The position numbers and the translations under genes are program-made. The notes beneath the pieces are model-generated. The model worked only from the letters and a program-made list of their open reading frames with translations. It was not told the DNA's origin and did no database searches. This document shows, one piece after another, positions 1 through 7,817 of a DNA stretch of 64,000 nt. The stretch is from JBCBUE01 sp039818285. GTDB lineage: Bacteria; Planctomycetota; Phycisphaerae; Phycisphaerales; Phycisphaeraceae. Location of the stretch: the NCBI GenBank assembly GCA_039818285.1, contig JBCBUE010000011.1, positions 1 through 64,000 on the forward strand. The letters run 5' to 3'. Every line of letters begins with the position of its first letter. The stretch's first letter is position 1.

Positions 1-77
1 GAGCGTGGCGACGTCGACGACGTTCTGGCTGAAGCGGCCATCGTCGCCGGACGACGCGATCCGCAAGTCGACGGAGC
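1..77. repeat. 77-bp direct repeat of an internal part of the GH16 gene
   Basis: Bases 1-77 are identical to bases 507-583 inside the following GH16 gene; identity stops at base 78. The copied stretch runs up to the codon of the catalytic nucleophile. It is either the remnant of a second, upstream GH16 copy or a sequence-end/assembly duplication. No coding function is claimed for it. Confidence 0.85.
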
Positions 78-135
78 CGGTTTGATGATAAAGTACTTTA
101 TCCCGATGATTTCTTTTCTGTGGAGGTCGGCTCCG

Positions 136-1008
136 ATGCGTGTTTGCTCGCTTGTCCTGGTGATTGGAGGTGTGGTTTCGATGGCTGCTATGGCGGAGAC
201 GTCGATGCCGCCGGTGGATGCGCCGGACGGGTATCGGTGGGTCTTGGACGAGCGTTACAGCGACGAGTTCGACGGTGATGAGCTCGATCGTTCGAAGTGG
301 AACGACTATTACACGGGTTGGCGGGGTCGTCCCCCGGGGCTGTTCGTGCCGGCGAACGTGTCGGTGCGGGACGGGTGTCTGGAGATCAAGAGCACGCCGT
401 TGGACCCGCCTTTGGAAGACGGGAAGTGGACGATCGCGTGCGGTGCGATCCAGTCGGTGGAGCAGGGGGCGTACCGGGGGTACTACGAGGTGAGGGTGAA
501 GGCGTCGAGCGTGGCGACGTCGACGACGTTCTGGCTGAAGCGGCCATCGTCGCCGGACGACGCGATCCGCAAGTCGACGGAGCTGGACATCATGGAGGCG
601 GTGGGGAACGCGCAGCGTTGGCCGGGCTTTGCCACGCAGATGAAGTCGAACACGCACATCAACTACCCCGACATCCTCGACGACGAAGGCGAGCCGTTGA
701 ACCTCAAGAAGGGCGCGAGCACCAGCCTGCCCGACGGGCAGCGGGTGGATACGGCGTTCCATACCTACGGCTGCTGGTGGGTCGACGGGACGACGATGCA
801 CTTCTACCTGGACGGCGAGCACGTGCACACCATCGAGGCGTCGACGGAGGTCGAGCCCGAGCCGTTCGACAAGCCGATGTGGCTGAACGCGGTGTGCGAG
901 ACGTATGCGTGGGAGCATCCGCCCAAGGTTGAGAACCTGCTGGACGACCGCAAGAACACCACGCGGTACGACTACATCCGGTCGTGGCGGCTGGAGAAGG
1001 CCGACTGA
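136..1008 (+). CDS. secreted GH16 family glycoside hydrolase (beta-agarase/porphyranase/carrageenase type)
   Basis: 290-residue exported endo-acting glycanase that would cleave beta-linked galactans or glucans outside the cytoplasm. The GH16 signature ELDIME is at residues 149-154: E149 is the expected nucleophile, D151 the assisting acid and E154 the acid/base. The flanking WLKR and the WWVDGTTMHFYLDGE strand fit the GH16 jelly roll. The ATG at 136 is preferred because a TGGAGG motif lies just upstream and the protein then starts with a clean signal peptide ending AMA. An in-frame ATG at 82 would only add a poorly fitting extension. Length is normal for a single catalytic domain, with no carbohydrate-binding or sorting domain. 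Agarase-like members are common in marine planctomycetes; the exact substrate cannot be read from the sequence. Confidence 0.88.
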   Translation: MRVCSLVLVIGGVVSMAAMAETSMPPVDAPDGYRWVLDERYSDEFDGDELDRSKWNDYYTGWRGRPPGLFVPANVSVRDGCLEIKSTPLDPPLEDGKWTIACGAIQSVEQGAYRGYYEVRVKASSVATSTTFWLKRPSSPDDAIRKSTELDIMEAVGNAQRWPGFATQMKSNTHINYPDILDDEGEPLNLKKGASTSLPDGQRVDTAFHTYGCWWVDGTTMHFYLDGEHVHTIEASTEVEPEPFDKPMWLNAVCETYAWEHPPKVENLLDDRKNTTRYDYIRSWRLEKAD

Positions 1009-1120
1009 CCGGTGGCGTTGGGGCGTTGACCCTTGGTCGCCTCGACGAGGTGGGGGTGCGGCCGGGCGTGCGTGCCTGTCGTGGGGTAAGATCGCTGCGG
1101 CAACCGGGAGATCGGCGACG

Positions 1121-1531
1121 ATGAACGTGTTGGGCACGCAGATCGAGGTGCACGCGTCGTGCGAGAAAAGCGGCGGCTCGCTGTTCGCGTTTGAGCAGCG
1201 GGTGCCCGTTGGGCAAGGGGTGCCGCCTCACACGCATGACGCGGAGGACGAGGTCGTGCTGGTGATGTCCGGCCGGGTGTCGGGGGTGATTGACGGGGAG
1301 GCGGTGTCGGTGGGGCCGGGCGAGTCGCGGGTGCTAAGGCGGGGCGTGTCGCACGGTTTCACGAACGACGGGCCGGAGGAGGCGCGGATCTTCACGGTGG
1401 TGTCGCCGGGCGAGAAGTTTGAGCGGATGTTTGCCCATCTGGAGGGGACCACGAAGCGCACGACGTCGTCGTTGGAGGACGCGGTGGAGGTGATGGCTCG
1501 GTACGGGATGGTGTTTCAGTCGCCTGAGTGA
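1121..1531 (+). CDS. small cupin-domain protein
   Basis: 136-residue single-domain cupin, probably a cytoplasmic metal-binding protein or small enzyme. The conserved beta-barrel motifs are visible: PPHTHDAEDE (motif 1, with two His and a Glu as metal ligands) and RRGVSHGFTNDG (motif 2, with the His). The C-terminal 35 residues form a helix-rich tail. No signal peptide is seen. The ATG at 1121 follows a purine-rich stretch and is the only start that gives a plain cupin; in-frame sequence upstream is low-complexity. The gene's last 16 bases overlap the 3' end of the convergent membrane-protein gene. Substrate unknown. Confidence 0.82.
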   Translation: MNVLGTQIEVHASCEKSGGSLFAFEQRVPVGQGVPPHTHDAEDEVVLVMSGRVSGVIDGEAVSVGPGESRVLRRGVSHGFTNDGPEEARIFTVVSPGEKFERMFAHLEGTTKRTTSSLEDAVEVMARYGMVFQSPE

Positions 1532-2001
1532 GGCCCCGCGTCCGGCTTTCGTCCGCGGAGCAGGGCGACGACCGACAGGAGGATGGCGGCGGCGCAGATG
1601 AGGGTCATGACGGTGCCGGGCACGAAGTGGACGTGGCCGCCGAGGTCCATGAAGAGGAAGTAGCCCAGGTCGAGCAGGCCGCTGGCGACGATGGCGAGCC
1701 AGACGGCGGTGACCGAGCGACGCCAGACGAAGATCGCGGCGACGGTGGTGAAGCCGCCGACCCAGAGCAGGTTGAAGCCGTGCTGATTGATCAGCGCGCC
1801 CATGGCGTCGGGGTAGTCGAGGTCGAAGAGGGCGGGGTCGACGGCGTCGGCGATGCCTGCGGCGGCGTCGGGCATGGGCTGGGCGATGGTCATGACGCCT
1901 GCGAGGACGTGGACCAGGCCCCAGATGATCCAGAGCACGGCCGCGGTGCGTAGCAGGAGGGTGGCGAGGGGGTCGGGCGTGGCTTGGGTGTCGTTGGGCA
2001 T
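1516..2001 (-). CDS. four-helix hypothetical membrane protein
   Basis: 161 residues with about four hydrophobic segments: LLLRTAAVLWIIWGLVHVLAG near the N terminus, the segment after INQHGFNLLWVGG, WLAIVASGLLDLGYFLF, and a final one ending LLSVVALLRG. There is no signal peptide beyond the first helix and no catalytic motif. It is followed on the same strand by nothing close, while the next gene upstream on this strand (an ABM-domain membrane protein) ends 46 bases before its start, so the two may be co-transcribed. The 3' end overlaps the cupin gene tail to tail. Function not recognised. Confidence 0.75.
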   Translation of the reverse strand: MPNDTQATPDPLATLLLRTAAVLWIIWGLVHVLAGVMTIAQPMPDAAAGIADAVDPALFDLDYPDAMGALINQHGFNLLWVGGFTTVAAIFVWRRSVTAVWLAIVASGLLDLGYFLFMDLGGHVHFVPGTVMTLICAAAILLSVVALLRGRKPDAGPHSGD

Positions 2002-2047
2002 GGCGATGCTCGGTGGCGGCTGGCGGGGCGGGCGTTGGGCCTGCGGA

Positions 2048-2635
2048 TTACGCGAACAGCCAGCGTCGGACGAGGCGGGTGTAGTGGGGCATGATGAGGT
2101 AGACCATGAGGGTCACGAGGACGCCGGTGGTGATGAGCGTATCGAGGGGGCGGAAGTTTGGCAGGCCCAGGGCGTGGAGCGGGGGGACGACGAGCGGTGG
2201 GATGAAGTAGACGAGCGGGAAGATGGCGGACCAGGTGATGAGGGCCTGCTTCCATCGGACGGGCAATAGGGCCTTGGCGCCCTGGGGGGTGAACCAGAAG
2301 TCCAGGCCGGTGCGGACGAAGAAGCGGTCGTCCTCGGCGAGGATCGGGCGGACGCGGTCGATGTAGCGGTGGCGGTCGTCGGAGTCGAGCCAGCGTTGGA
2401 GGTCGTCCGGGCGTCGGAAGCGCAGGACGACCACGTAGGTCTGGGTGAGTTCGGGGACGGGGCGGATGACGTGCATGTCGAGGTAGCCGGGATAGGCGCG
2501 GGCGACCGGGCTGATCTCGGCGAGCCATTGCTCGTAGGCGTCGCGGTGACCGTCGCGGATGCGGTGGGTGATGACGGCGGTGGCGCCGGAGGCGAGGGGG
2601 TCGGCCTGGGGCGGGTGTTCGACGGCTTGGGGCAT
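2048..2635 (-). CDS. ABM-domain (antibiotic biosynthesis monooxygenase-like) protein with C-terminal membrane helices
   Basis: 195 residues. Residues about 15-110 look like a ferredoxin-like ABM domain: ITHRIRDGHRDAYEQWLAEI, a PGYLDMHVIRP strand and a VVVLRF strand followed by LQRWLDSDDR. The C-terminal third has two hydrophobic helices (ITWSAIFPLVYFIPPLVV and LITTGVLVTLMVYLIMPHY), so the ABM domain is tethered to the membrane. ABM domains of this membrane-linked type occur in many bacteria without a known substrate. The gene starts 7 bases after the stop of the PIG-L gene on the same strand, which suggests an operon. Monooxygenase activity is only a family-level guess. Confidence 0.78.
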   Translation of the reverse strand: MPQAVEHPPQADPLASGATAVITHRIRDGHRDAYEQWLAEISPVARAYPGYLDMHVIRPVPELTQTYVVVLRFRRPDDLQRWLDSDDRHRYIDRVRPILAEDDRFFVRTGLDFWFTPQGAKALLPVRWKQALITWSAIFPLVYFIPPLVVPPLHALGLPNFRPLDTLITTGVLVTLMVYLIMPHYTRLVRRWLFA

Positions 2636-2642
2636 GCGTGGA

Positions 2643-3377
2643 TTATCCGGTCGAGCCGAGCAGGGCGGCGGCCGCGTCGTCGTACCACACGCGTTCGCCG
2701 TGTTGGCTGTCGTGCATGACCTTGCCGATGAGGTCGGCGTCGAGCTGAGAGGGGTAGGCGTCGAGGGCGGCGCGCTTGGTTGGGAGGTCGGTGGGGTCGC
2801 CGAGTTGGTGGGGCGAGAAGGTCAGGCCAAAGCGTTTCGCGAAGTCGCGGACGCGGGCCTCGGCGGCGGGGCGGCCGCTGTTGACGGTGTAGGGCTGGTC
2901 GTCGTAGACGGCGACGGGCTGGGCGGCGCGGGCCTGTTGGGTGGCGTGGACGGCGATGAGGTGGTCGCGGTGAGGGCCGGAGCAGGAGGGGACGAGCAGC
3001 GGGCCGGGGCCGAGGTGGTCAGTCAGCGAGGCCGCGAGCGCATCGATCTCGCGGCGGTCGTTGTCGTCGAGCGGTGCGTCTTGGATGGTGGGGCGCTGGG
3101 GTGTCCAGCCGGGGCGATCGATGTAGTCGGCGTGGCCGAGGTCGGTCATGGTCGCTCGCGGTCCGAGGAGTTCGAGGAAGGCTTGGTCCTCCCGCAGGCG
3201 AACGGCGGAGACGGCGTCGATGTCGCCCGCTCGATGATCGATGCTGAACGACGAGCGGGTGAAGCAGTTGATCACGCGGACGGTTCGGCCGTCGCGCAGC
3301 CATTGGAGGATCGCGAGGCACAGCGAGAGCGCGGCGTCGTCGCGGTGGGGCGAGATGACCTGGATGTCGTTGGGCAT
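2643..3377 (-). CDS. PIG-L/LmbE family deacetylase
   Basis: 244-residue PIG-L superfamily protein, which would hydrolyse an N-acetyl group from a sugar or related amide. The metal-binding signature SPHRDDAALS lies at the N terminus (His, Asp and Asp), and a second ligand motif PSCSGPHRDHLIA sits near the middle, both standard for the family. The protein lacks a signal peptide and is likely cytoplasmic. The start at 3377 (MPNDIQV) gives the typical N terminus one strand before the HxDD motif; an in-frame ATG at 3410 adds eleven residues and cannot be excluded. It is directly followed by the ABM-domain gene. Substrate not predictable; in planctomycetes such enzymes often act in glycan or thiol metabolism. 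Confidence 0.85.
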   Translation of the reverse strand: MPNDIQVISPHRDDAALSLCLAILQWLRDGRTVRVINCFTRSSFSIDHRAGDIDAVSAVRLREDQAFLELLGPRATMTDLGHADYIDRPGWTPQRPTIQDAPLDDNDRREIDALAASLTDHLGPGPLLVPSCSGPHRDHLIAVHATQQARAAQPVAVYDDQPYTVNSGRPAAEARVRDFAKRFGLTFSPHQLGDPTDLPTKRAALDAYPSQLDADLIGKVMHDSQHGERVWYDDAAAALLGSTG

Positions 3378-3473
3378 GGTCGTTGTCGTGGAGAGTTGGC
3401 TCGGGGGCATGGGCAGGATAAGGGGGCGGCGTCGCGTGATAGAGTCTGGGGTCTTGATTGATGGGGCGTTGCG

Positions 3474-3842
3474 ATGTGGCTGATCGTCGTGAAATACGCG
3501 GTGACGGCGGGGGTGGTGGTGGCTGTGTCGGAGCTGGCGAAGCGGACGGACCGGTGGGGGGCGATCCTGGCGTCGCTGCCGCTGGTCTCGCTCCTGGTGG
3601 TCGTGTGGATGGTGGTGGAGCGTCAGCCGCCGGCGCGGGTGGGGCAGTACCTGTGGTACACGTTCTGGTACGTGTTGCCGACGCTGCCTATGTTTGTGGT
3701 CATGCCTTGGCTGATCGGCCGGGGCTGGCCGGTCTGGGTGGCGTTGGCGGCGGGGGCGTTGTTGACGGGGGGCATGTTTGTCGGGCTGTCGTTCGCGGTG
3801 CGGCCGTTGGGGATTGAGCTGTTGCCGAGCGGGGGCGGGTGA
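3474..3842 (+). CDS. DUF3147-type membrane protein
   Basis: 122 residues with four hydrophobic helices. The N-terminal pattern WLIVVKYAVTAGVVVAVSE, followed by RTDRWGAILASLPLVSLL, is characteristic of DUF3147 proteins, small four-helix inner-membrane proteins of unknown role. Start ATG at 3474 follows a weak purine-rich leader (gttgcg) and gives the expected full length. It is divergent from the PIG-L gene and followed by a terminator-like hairpin that serves the opposite strand. No partner is apparent. Confidence 0.82.
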   Translation: MWLIVVKYAVTAGVVVAVSELAKRTDRWGAILASLPLVSLLVVVWMVVERQPPARVGQYLWYTFWYVLPTLPMFVVMPWLIGRGWPVWVALAAGALLTGGMFVGLSFAVRPLGIELLPSGGG

Positions 3843-3870
3843 GCGGCAAGCGTCAACGAGGACGAGGGCC

Positions 3871-3902
3871 ACAAAAACAAGACCGACCCCGAGAGGTCGG
3901 CC
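3871..3902 (-). terminator. Rho-independent terminator-like hairpin
   Basis: Read on the minus strand, a GC-rich stem (GCCGACC...GGTCGGTC) is followed by a T-rich tract TTGTTTTT. It lies 32 bases beyond the stop codon of the PEP-CTERM gene ending at 3934 and would terminate that transcript; it also closes the convergent DUF3147-type gene region. Confidence 0.75.
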
Positions 3903-3933
3903 TTGACTCGTTCGATTGATTGAGGGGCTGCGC

Positions 3934-4740
3934 TCAGGCTGAGCGGTGACGGAACCCGATGACGCCGAGGCCGGCGGCGACGAGAGCAAACGCGCCCGGC
4001 TCGGGGATGAGCTCGAAGCTGCCGTTGAACGTCACGGTGTCGCCGGGGGTCAGGCTGAACGCGTAGCGGATGCCGAACTGATCGTTGAGGTTCAGGTCGA
4101 CGGCGGAGACTTCGTTGGCGAAGGTGTCGAGCGTGACATTGGGGTTCGGAGGGACGACCAGCGAGGTGAGCATCGAGCGAACGACGGTGCCGTCGACGAT
4201 GGCGTTGTAGAGGCCGGATTCGGTGCCGAGCCCGAGCGAGGCCGAGCCGTCGGTGATCCCGACGCCGTCGGCGCTGCCGGTGTCGAGGAGCGTGACGGCG
4301 ACGGCGCCTTCGATCTCGGGGTTGACGATGGTCTCGGAGGAGTTGATCGTGAACTCGAACACGAAGTCCATCGTGGAGCTGGTCATGTTCGTGAACGCGA
4401 TGGCGTAGGCGACGAACGGGTCGGGGTTGAACACGGCGCCGGCGGGCGTGGAGACACCGTTGTATTCGACGGGCAGGAACTCGACCCCCCAGCTGTCGGG
4501 CATCATGAAGTCGAACTCACCGGGGTCGTTGTCGACAAGCGGTGACCACGAGATGTTGCCTTCGCCATCGGGCGCGACCGAGCCGACTTCGCCACCCACG
4601 AAGGTCACGGTGTTGCCGACAGGGCCGCCGCTGAATGTCGCGTTGGGGCCTAGAAAGCCGGGTTCGATGGCGGCGTTGGTGCGGGGACAAACGCCAGCGA
4701 TCAGCGCGACGCCAATCCCGGGAATGATCAGGTGCTTCAC
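3934..4740 (-). CDS. PEP-CTERM sorting-domain secreted protein
   Basis: 268-residue exported protein with a GTG start. The start is chosen because an AGGAGG Shine-Dalgarno sits nine bases upstream and the protein then begins with a signal peptide (VKHLIIPGIGVALIAG, cleavage near TNA/AIEP). The middle is a beta-rich, Asn/Thr/Gly-rich region without cysteines, and the last 24 residues form a PEP-CTERM signal: IPEPGAFALVAAGLG, a hydrophobic helix and a basic HRSA tail. In this system the tail is cut by exosortase, and the protein becomes surface-attached or joins an extracellular matrix. No exosortase gene is in this window. The passenger function is unknown. Confidence 0.88.
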   Translation of the reverse strand: MKHLIIPGIGVALIAGVCPRTNAAIEPGFLGPNATFSGGPVGNTVTFVGGEVGSVAPDGEGNISWSPLVDNDPGEFDFMMPDSWGVEFLPVEYNGVSTPAGAVFNPDPFVAYAIAFTNMTSSTMDFVFEFTINSSETIVNPEIEGAVAVTLLDTGSADGVGITDGSASLGLGTESGLYNAIVDGTVVRSMLTSLVVPPNPNVTLDTFANEVSAVDLNLNDQFGIRYAFSLTPGDTVTFNGSFELIPEPGAFALVAAGLGVIGFRHRSA

Positions 4741-4926
4741 GGTGCGGCTCCTCCTGCCGTTCGCGAGGTGTGGGGCGATACTTTTTCGCCACTCCGGTGA
4801 CACCTTAGGTCGCTTGGGTCAAGTCACCTAGCGGATCCGCCGGTTCTCAATGAATCTAAACCGGCGACTTACGGGCTTACGATTTTCTCATGCGTTCGCG
4901 CCATTTCGAGCGATCCGGCAGGCCGA

Positions 4927-6066
4927 TCAGCGAACGCTGATCGTCGGCGCGTTGAACGCTCCGGACATTTCCAGGGCGGTCACCTGCTGATGCACCCGCT
5001 GGACGACGCGGGTGAGTTCGTCGCGGAGGGTGCCGTTGTCGCGGAAGTTGGCGGAGGGGTCGCCGGCGTCGGCGTTGTGGCGGAGGGCCATGGTGATGGG
5101 CACGGCCCCAAGGAAGGGGACGCCGGCGTCTTGAGCGAGTTTCTCGGCGCCGCCTCGGCCGAAGATGTCGTACTCGACCTTGTCATCGCCGACGAAGTAG
5201 GACATGTTCTCGACGACGCCGAGGACCTCGATGCCGAGCTGGCGGAACATGTTGAGGGCGCGGATGGCGTCGTCTTGGGCGACTTTTTGCGGCGTGCAGA
5301 CGACGACGGCGCCGGTGAGCGGCAGGAGCTGGGACATGGTCAGGGGGACGTCGCCGGTGCCGGGTGGGAGGTCGATGATGAGGTAGTCGAGGTCGCCCCA
5401 GTCGGTCTGGGTGGCGAGCTGTCGGAAGGCGCCGTGGGCCATCGGGCCGCGCCAGATGAGGGGCTTGTCGGGTTCGACGAGTGAGCCGAGGGAGACGGCT
5501 TTGATGCCGTGGACGTCGAAGGGGATGATGGTGTTGCCGTGGGCGCGGGGCTCGAGGGTGTCGAGGCCGAGCATGGTGGGCATGGAGGGGCCGTAGATGT
5601 CGCCGTCGAGCAGGCCGACGCGCTGGCCGGCCAGGGCGAGGCCGATGGCGAGGTTGACCGAGACGGTGGACTTGCCGACGCCGCCCTTGCCGGCGCCGAC
5701 GGCGACGATGCGGGCGACGTTGGGCAGGGGGTTGTCGGGGCGGTCGGGCTGGCCGGGCGGTTGTGCGGGCGCTGCGGCGCCACCGGCGGGGGCTTTGTCG
5801 TCGACGGGGCGGTTGGGCGAGGGGTCGTCGAAGGCGACGGCGACCCGCTTGACCTCGTCGCCCAGGGCGAGCACGGCCTGCTCGACGTCGCGCTTCAGCC
5901 GGGCTCGCATCTGAGGGTCGGCCGAGGTGGGGCGGAGGGTGATCTCGGCGTGGCCGTCGCAGTACTTGACGCCCTGGACGAGTTGGAGGGTGGCGAGGTC
6001 GCGGTGCAGCTCGGGGTCCTGGACCCGGCCTGCTGCCTGTTGGATGGCTTGCTTATCGATGGGCAT
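4927..6066 (-). CDS. apbC: Mrp/ApbC-family iron-sulfur carrier ATPase
   Basis: 379 residues. The N-terminal 90 residues are a DUF59/MIP18-type domain (VQDPELHRDL, LRPTSADPQMRARLK). After a Pro/Ala-rich linker comes the P-loop ATPase domain with a deviant Walker A GKGGVGKSTVSVNLA and the switch DIYGPSMPTMLG; DLPPGTGDVPLT follows. The usual C-terminal CxxC is replaced in this protein by a stretch around VENMSYFVGDDKVEYDIFG without cysteines, so cluster binding, if present, must use other residues. The known role of the family is Fe-S cluster carriage in the cytoplasm. It stands alone on the minus strand. Start ATG 6066 gives the standard N terminus. Confidence 0.88.
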   Translation of the reverse strand: MPIDKQAIQQAAGRVQDPELHRDLATLQLVQGVKYCDGHAEITLRPTSADPQMRARLKRDVEQAVLALGDEVKRVAVAFDDPSPNRPVDDKAPAGGAAAPAQPPGQPDRPDNPLPNVARIVAVGAGKGGVGKSTVSVNLAIGLALAGQRVGLLDGDIYGPSMPTMLGLDTLEPRAHGNTIIPFDVHGIKAVSLGSLVEPDKPLIWRGPMAHGAFRQLATQTDWGDLDYLIIDLPPGTGDVPLTMSQLLPLTGAVVVCTPQKVAQDDAIRALNMFRQLGIEVLGVVENMSYFVGDDKVEYDIFGRGGAEKLAQDAGVPFLGAVPITMALRHNADAGDPSANFRDNGTLRDELTRVVQRVHQQVTALEMSGAFNAPTISVR

Positions 6067-6216
6067 GGAAATTGGCTCGAGCGGGCGTCGAGGGCCGCAA
6101 TACGGGGCCGTGACCGGCGTTAGACCGACGATAGCACGATCCTGCTTGGACGGCCGCGTGGTCGAGGGCAGGCGTGAGACAGCGGGCCAAACGGCCTGCG
6201 ATCGACGGAGTTGACG

Positions 6217-6825
6217 ATGCTACAGTGCGATCAAGGCAGTTTCGGGCGGCGGACGGGGGTGCTGGCGATCTTGCTGACGGGGGTGCTGGCGATCTCGGGG
6301 GGTTGCGGAGAGAGCGACAGCGGCCAGGTCCAGGCTTCACCGAGCGAAGCTCAAGCCGAAGCGACCCCCGCGAATCGTCCCGGGCCGGCGGGCGCGAACC
6401 GCGGGCGGGGTGATGGCTTGCTCGAAGGTCTCGATCTGACCGAGTCCCAGCGGGCTCGTGTCGACGAGATCGTCGCCGAGCAGCGGGCGGCACGGCAGGC
6501 CTGGCGTGAGGAGAACGCCGATCAGTTCGACGACTTCCGTCAGCGGATGCGTGCGTCGTTCTCGAGCGGGGACGATTCGGCGAGAGAGGCGATGCGGGCG
6601 GAGCGCGAGGCGATGATGGCTTCGATGCCGGACTACTCGGACGACATTCGGGACGAGTTGACGGCCGAGCAGCGTGTGATCTTCGACGAGAACCTGGCGC
6701 AAGCCGAGGCGAGGCGATCGGAGTGGCGCGGCCGGGGGATGAGGCCGGGCGGGGGCGGGGGCAGGATGCGACCCGGCGGCGGCGGTGGCGGTGGTGGTGG
6801 GTTTGGTGGCGGTGGGCGGCCGTGA
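6217..6825 (+). CDS. Spy/CpxP-like (LTxxQ) lipoprotein with Gly-rich tail
   Basis: About 202 residues. The N terminus has a lipoprotein signal with lipobox ISGGC. The conserved segments LDLTESQRARVDEI and ELTAEQRVIFDENL match the paired LTxxQ motifs of Spy/CpxP-type periplasmic proteins, which bind unfolded proteins or sense metals and stress. The region between them is helical and charged. The C terminus is almost pure glycine with Arg/Pro (RPGGGGG repeats) and is likely disordered. A TTG at 6211 could also start the protein; ATG 6217 has GGAG at suitable spacing. The next gene downstream encodes a related but longer protein, so this looks like a tandem duplication. Function beyond the family resemblance is inference. 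Confidence 0.72.
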   Translation: MLQCDQGSFGRRTGVLAILLTGVLAISGGCGESDSGQVQASPSEAQAEATPANRPGPAGANRGRGDGLLEGLDLTESQRARVDEIVAEQRAARQAWREENADQFDDFRQRMRASFSSGDDSAREAMRAEREAMMASMPDYSDDIRDELTAEQRVIFDENLAQAEARRSEWRGRGMRPGGGGGRMRPGGGGGGGGGFGGGGRP

Positions 6826-6890
6826 CCGCGGGCGCTTCGGTCGATAGATACTGATATCAACGGGTCGGATTCGATAGAAAGGTCAGAAGC

Positions 6891-7805
6891 ATGCACCACA
6901 TTCACAAGAAGATTGGCACTGTTTGGGCGGCCACCGCGGTGGTGGGGTTCCTTGGCATCGGGTCTGCGCTGGCCGAACCCGGCAACGGTGACAAGGGCGA
7001 ACGCCCTCAGCGTTCGGCCGACAGCGGTGAACGCGGCGAGCGCGGTGGGCCGTCCGCCGGCGAGCGTCGTGGCCCCGGCGGGCCGGGCGGCGAGCGTCGC
7101 GGCGGTCGGGACGCGCTGCGCCTGCTCTTCCGCGATATCCAGCTCACCGACTCGCAGCGCGAGGAGGTCCGCGAGAAGATGACCCAGGCCCGCGACGAGC
7201 GACGGGCGTGGATGGAGGCCAACGGCGCCGAGCTCCGCGAGCTGCGCGAACGCTTCCAGGACGCCCGGTCGATCGAGGACACCGACGCGATGCAGGCGAT
7301 CGGCCAGGAGCTGCGCACGATGATGAGCGCCGGCCCTCAGCCGATGGACGTGGCCGAGGACGTCCGCGGGATGCTCACCGAGGAGCAGGCCGAGCAGTTC
7401 GACGCGAACCTGACCGAGCTGGAGACTCGGATGGAGCAGCGCCGCAACGAAGCGAGGCAAAGCGCCGGCCCCGGTGGGCCTGGCGGCGAGCGAGCCGAGC
7501 GTGGTGAGCGCGGTGCCGGCCGGGACGGCGACCGCCCGGGCCGTGGCGGGGCCGAGGGGCGCAGCGGCCGAGGCGGCCCCGAGGGCAAGAACGGGTTTGG
7601 CGGCGCCGAAGGCAAGAACGGCCAAGGCAAGGCCCGCGGCGATGGCGACGGCGTGGACCGAGAGGCCATCGAGCAGCGCCTCCGCGCCTTCCGCGAGCGG
7701 CGCGAAGCCGAACGCAACGCGCCCCCGCCGGTGATGGACGACGACGACTTCACCGACGAGCCCGACGATTCGGGCAGCGACAATGGCGAACAGCTCGATC
7801 TCTGA
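6891..7805 (+). CDS. exported Spy/CpxP-like protein with collagen-like Gly/Arg/Glu-rich segments
   Basis: 304 residues with a cleavable signal peptide (cleavage after GSALA). A Gly/Arg/Glu-rich low-complexity stretch (GERGERGG, GGPGGERRGG) comes first. A helical core with DIQLTDSQREEVREKM and GMLTEEQAEQFDANL follows, the same paired LT..Q motifs as the gene 65 bases upstream. A second low-complexity region with GPGGPGGER and repeated GGAEGKNG units comes next, and the protein ends in a strongly acidic tail (MDDDDFTDEPDD). The architecture is a Spy-like helical hairpin flanked by disordered arms. Composition suggests polyelectrolyte or mineral/metal interaction, but nothing proves it. A purine-rich site (GAAAGG) precedes the ATG. 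Confidence 0.72.
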   Translation: MHHIHKKIGTVWAATAVVGFLGIGSALAEPGNGDKGERPQRSADSGERGERGGPSAGERRGPGGPGGERRGGRDALRLLFRDIQLTDSQREEVREKMTQARDERRAWMEANGAELRELRERFQDARSIEDTDAMQAIGQELRTMMSAGPQPMDVAEDVRGMLTEEQAEQFDANLTELETRMEQRRNEARQSAGPGGPGGERAERGERGAGRDGDRPGRGGAEGRSGRGGPEGKNGFGGAEGKNGQGKARGDGDGVDREAIEQRLRAFRERREAERNAPPPVMDDDDFTDEPDDSGSDNGEQLDL

Positions 7806-7817
7806 TCGACGGTCGGT

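Noticed and set aside
3411..3989. In-frame N-terminal extension of the PIG-L gene
   Set aside because: It would be antisense to the DUF3147-type gene and contains Arg/Pro/His-rich sequence without motifs.
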